Assembly (NCBI GenBank): GCA_030837395.1
Contig: JAUPKO010000704.1
Span: 1-8,872 of the forward strand
Length of the DNA stretch: 8,872 bases
From: Actinomycetota bacterium
GTDB taxonomy: Bacteria > Actinomycetota > Actinomycetes > S36-B12 > UBA10799
Direction of reading: 5' to 3'
The notes under the pieces were generated by a model, which ran no database searches, had not been told where the DNA came from, and saw only the letters and a list, made by a program, of their open reading frames with translations. Numbering within the stretch: the stretch's first letter is position 1; each line of letters opens with the position of its first letter. The position numbers and the translations under genes are program-made. Below, one piece after another: positions 7,082-8,872 of the stretch.

Positions 7082-7101
7082 ACGTGCACGGAAGGGCACG
7101 T
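7082..7101. repeat. Inverted repeat, operator-like, between divergent genes
   Basis: ACGTGC (7082-7087) and GCACGT (7096-7101) are perfect reverse complements separated by eight bases, 20 bases in all. The dyad lies between the two candidate -10 boxes, over the place where the -35 region of each promoter would fall. The size and position suit a dimeric repressor or activator acting on both the lipase-exporter unit and the amidohydrolase. No regulator gene is present in the window, so this is inference from position. Confidence 0.4.
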
Positions 7102-7109
7102 GGGCCCGG

Positions 7110-7115
7110 TACGGT
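7110..7115 (+). promoter_or_regulatory. Candidate -10 box for the amidohydrolase gene
   Basis: TACGGT (TANNNT form) ends 16 bases before the ATG at 7132. It would give a 5' leader of only about 10 bases, consistent with the lack of a Shine-Dalgarno site. No clear -35 hexamer is seen. Such hexamers arise by chance, so confidence is low. Confidence 0.3.
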
Positions 7116-7131
7116 GGCGCTCTCCAACCGA

Positions 7132-8043
7132 ATGCGAGCGATTGTGGCCGTCACCACTGCGGGTCCCACCTCGGACGATGAGGTGGCGGGCTACGTGGCC
7201 GCCCTGGGACTGCCCGGCCTGGCCGATGTGCATGTGCACTTCCTGCCCCCGGCGATGCAGCGCCAGGTCTGGACCTACTTCGACCAGGCGGGCACGCGCT
7301 ACGGCATGGCATGGCCCATCACCTACCGGCAGTCCGAGGATGAGCGGATCGCGATTCTGCGCGGCCTGGGGCTGCGGGCGATCCCAGCCCTCACCTACGC
7401 CCACAAACCCGGCATGGCCGTGTGGCTCAACTCGTGGACCCAAAACTTCGCCGCGAGGGTGCCGGAAGCTCTGCACTGTGCGACGTTCTACCCGGAGCCG
7501 GGGGTGGTCGACTACGTCGAGCAGGCCATCGGCGCCGGCGCCAGGCTGTTCAAGGTGCACGTGGAGGTCGGCGGCTTCGCCCCCGATGATCGGGCACTGG
7601 AGCCTGTCTGGCGGGTGCTGGCCCAGCGTCGCCTACCAGTGGTGATCCATTGCGGATCAGCACCGCTGGCCGGTACCCACACGGGTCCGGCGGGCATACG
7701 GCGGTTGTTGAGCCGGCAACCGGACCTCACGCTGATCATCGCCCACCTGGGGATGCCTGAGTACGACGATTTCGCAGACCTGGCCGAGCACTATGAGGGC
7801 GTACACCTTGACACCACCATGGCCGGCACCGACTTCAGCAACCGGTTCGCGCCCTTTCCGCCGGGCTATCGCGCACGTCTGGCGCGGCTGGCCGAGAAGG
7901 TCGTGCTGGGGTCGGACTTCCCGAGCATCCCCTATCCGTACGCGCACCAATTGCAGGCCTTGGCCCGCCTGGACCTCGGCGACGACTGGATGCGCGCGGT
8001 GCTCTGGTCCAACGGTGCTCGTCTGCTGGGGTTGACCGCCTAG
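7132..8043 (+). CDS. Amidohydrolase family protein (metal-dependent TIM-barrel hydrolase)
   Basis: This 303-residue cytoplasmic protein belongs to the amidohydrolase_2 type, whose members hydrolyse or decarboxylate small cyclic or carboxylated substrates. The metal-binding HxH motif is ADVHVHF with His34 and His36. KVHVEV (141-146) could supply a bridging Lys or a further His, VIHCGSAP gives His173, IIAHLGMPEYDDF gives His205, and LGSDFPSIPYPYAHQL gives the late conserved Asp262. The LHCATFYPEPG and GVHLDTTMAG blocks are typical of uncharacterised actinobacterial members. The start is uncertain. I chose ATG at 7132 because it just precedes the family-like region. GTG at 7114 or 7144 is possible. 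ATG at 7057 would overlap the lipase start codon and add an Arg-rich extension that does not look native. No clear ribosome binding site is visible. The gene is divergent from the lipase. Its stop is 16 bases before the proposed start of the small membrane protein. The substrate is unknown. Confidence 0.86.
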   Translation: MRAIVAVTTAGPTSDDEVAGYVAALGLPGLADVHVHFLPPAMQRQVWTYFDQAGTRYGMAWPITYRQSEDERIAILRGLGLRAIPALTYAHKPGMAVWLNSWTQNFAARVPEALHCATFYPEPGVVDYVEQAIGAGARLFKVHVEVGGFAPDDRALEPVWRVLAQRRLPVVIHCGSAPLAGTHTGPAGIRRLLSRQPDLTLIIAHLGMPEYDDFADLAEHYEGVHLDTTMAGTDFSNRFAPFPPGYRARLARLAEKVVLGSDFPSIPYPYAHQLQALARLDLGDDWMRAVLWSNGARLLGLTA

Positions 8044-8059
8044 GCCGGGTGGGGACTTT

Positions 8060-8266
8060 CTGCACCGCACCCTGCCGGGTCGGTGGGCCCTCGGACTGCT
8101 CGGCGCCGCCGTGGGCTTCCTGGCGGTGCTGGTGTCCGCCGTTATCACCGTGGTTGCGGTGGCACGCCGTGGGGAAAGGTCAGTGCTTCTCTTGCTGGTC
8201 TGCTTTCTGCTCACCCTGTTCGTCCTGACGTTCCTGGTGGGCGAGCTCGTCGAGGGCACCGGCTAG
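8060..8266 (+). CDS. Small two-helix membrane protein with proposed CTG start
   Basis: This frame is open from just after a TGA at 8033-8035 to a TAG at 8264-8266. From CTG at 8060 it encodes 68 residues. The layout is a short basic N-terminus (LHRTLPGRW), helix 1 (about 9-35), a charged turn RRGER (36-40), helix 2 (about 41-60) and an acidic tail ending ELVEGTG. By hand count 58 of 68 codons end in G or C, in line with real genes here. GGTGGGG at 8048-8054, five bases before the CTG, could be the ribosome binding site. No ATG, GTG or TTG occurs in frame before GTG at 8111. That later start would give 51 residues but remove the basic lead and part of helix 1. The general pattern resembles small uncharacterised actinobacterial two-helix proteins, but I cannot name a family. 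It probably follows the amidohydrolase in one transcript. It is convergent with the methyltransferase, with 22 bases between the stops. Confidence 0.6.
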   Translation: MHRTLPGRWALGLLGAAVGFLAVLVSAVITVVAVARRGERSVLLLLVCFLLTLFVLTFLVGELVEGTG

Positions 8267-8288
8267 GTGGTTAGCGCAGGCATCGACC

Positions 8289-8872
8289 TCACGGGCCCAG
8301 CCGGGCAATCCACGTGGCCCGCAGGGTGCCCGACCCAGCAGGCTCGGTGGTGTACTCCTGCGTCACCCTGATGTGCCCGAATCCGGCATCCGCCAGCGCG
8401 CCCCGCACCTGCTCGTCGCTGTGGAAGTACTGCCTGTGCTGCTCGGTGAAGGAGTCGCCGGTTGCGATCGTGACCATGTCGACCGTGGTCACGACCGAAC
8501 GGGCATGTGGATCGACGTCGCTGGTGATCGCAAAGCGGTAGCCCTGCTCCTCGCCGGCGATCAGGGGGTTGGCCAGGGTGAACGCCATCAGGGCGTCGGT
8601 GTGCAGATCGAAGATCAACCATCCACCGGGCCGCACTCGTGCGGCAATCGCGTCGATGCTGCGGCGGAAATCTGCCGGTGGCAGGTAGTTCAGGCCGTCG
8701 AAGGTGGAGATCGCCGCGTCGAACACCTCGTCGGTCCCCACGTCCGGCAACACTGCCTCGATAAGCGTCGCGTCCGGGCCCAGTAGGTGCCGTGCACGAG
8801 CCAGCATCGCCGCCGCGGCATCCATCCCGACCACGTCGTAGCCACGAGCGAGCAACTCGGCCATCATCAGGC
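8289..8872 (-). CDS. Class I SAM-dependent methyltransferase (5' end outside window)
   Basis: The frame continues past the right edge (the codon before the first Met at 8867 is CTG, Leu), so the N-terminus and the glycine-rich SAM motif I are missing. The visible 192 residues start just after where that motif should lie. Numbering from the Met at 8867, ELLARGYDVVGMDAAAAML carries the ribose-binding acidic residue Asp16. The next conserved blocks are FDAAISTFDGLNYLP (49-63) and VRPGGWLIFDLHT (78-90), as in Methyltransf_11/25 proteins. A C-terminal part containing YFHSDEQVRGALADAGFGHI adds beta strands and a last helix typical of small-molecule methyltransferases of about 240 residues. The acceptor is unknown. 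The internal Met-Met is not a likely start because it falls inside the fold. The gene faces the small membrane protein gene; the gap between them holds only a weak GCTA/TAGC dyad. Confidence 0.88.
   Translation of the reverse strand, partial: LMMAELLARGYDVVGMDAAAAMLARARHLLGPDATLIEAVLPDVGTDEVFDAAISTFDGLNYLPPADFRRSIDAIAARVRPGGWLIFDLHTDALMAFTLANPLIAGEEQGYRFAITSDVDPHARSVVTTVDMVTIATGDSFTEQHRQYFHSDEQVRGALADAGFGHIRVTQEYTTEPAGSGTLRATWIARLGP

Noticed and set aside
6817..7131. Upstream extension of the amidohydrolase frame
   Set aside because: It is antisense to the lipase start region and Arg/Ser/Thr-rich. The family-like sequence begins only around 7132.
6156..7181. Long plus-strand frame of 341 codons
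   Set aside because: It is antisense to the lipase, which has clear catalytic motifs. The translation is low-complexity Arg/Gly/His-rich and runs through the divergent promoter region.
8262..8275. GCTA-N6-TAGC dyad between the convergent small protein and methyltransferase genes
   Set aside because: Four-base arms are too short to distinguish from chance, and no T-run follows on either strand.

Overview
The window is very GC-rich (third codon positions are mostly G or C). Its gene families (DUF4349 and DUF4239 membrane proteins, lipobox-bearing hydrolases, a DHA2-type exporter) and its TANNNT -10 motifs with weak or missing Shine-Dalgarno sites point to an actinobacterium (Actinomycetota). 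I cannot name the genus. I see no tRNA, rRNA, insertion sequence, phage gene or CRISPR array. It reads as ordinary chromosomal sequence with genes packed on both strands.

Layout. Positions 1-4478 hold four plus-strand genes: a DUF4349 membrane protein cut off at the left edge, a DUF4239 (bestrophin-like) membrane protein, a secreted lipoprotein alpha/beta hydrolase of the predicted dienelactone hydrolase/PAF-acetylhydrolase type, and a YghZ-type aldo-keto reductase. Facing them with no gap is a minus-strand pair covering 4479-7058: a lipase-type lipoprotein transcribed first, then a 14-helix MFS exporter whose start lies 6 bases after the lipase stop. The lipase is divergent from a plus-strand amidohydrolase (7132-8043). 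The roughly 70 bases between them hold two candidate -10 boxes with a perfect 6+6 inverted repeat between them. After the amidohydrolase comes a short two-helix membrane protein that has no ATG, GTG or TTG at its natural N-terminus and best fits a CTG start. The window ends in a minus-strand SAM-dependent methyltransferase, cut off by the right edge.

How the genes may work together. The clearest functional units are the lipase-exporter pair, which is probably translationally coupled, and the lipase/amidohydrolase divergent promoter region, which may share one regulator. The two membrane proteins at the left end may form a unit with something upstream. The other neighbours look like independent housekeeping or accessory metabolism.

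I found no evidence of a defence system, biosynthetic cluster or obviously new multi-gene system. The observations most worth a second look are the hidden small membrane protein, the divergent control region and the lipase-exporter coupling.
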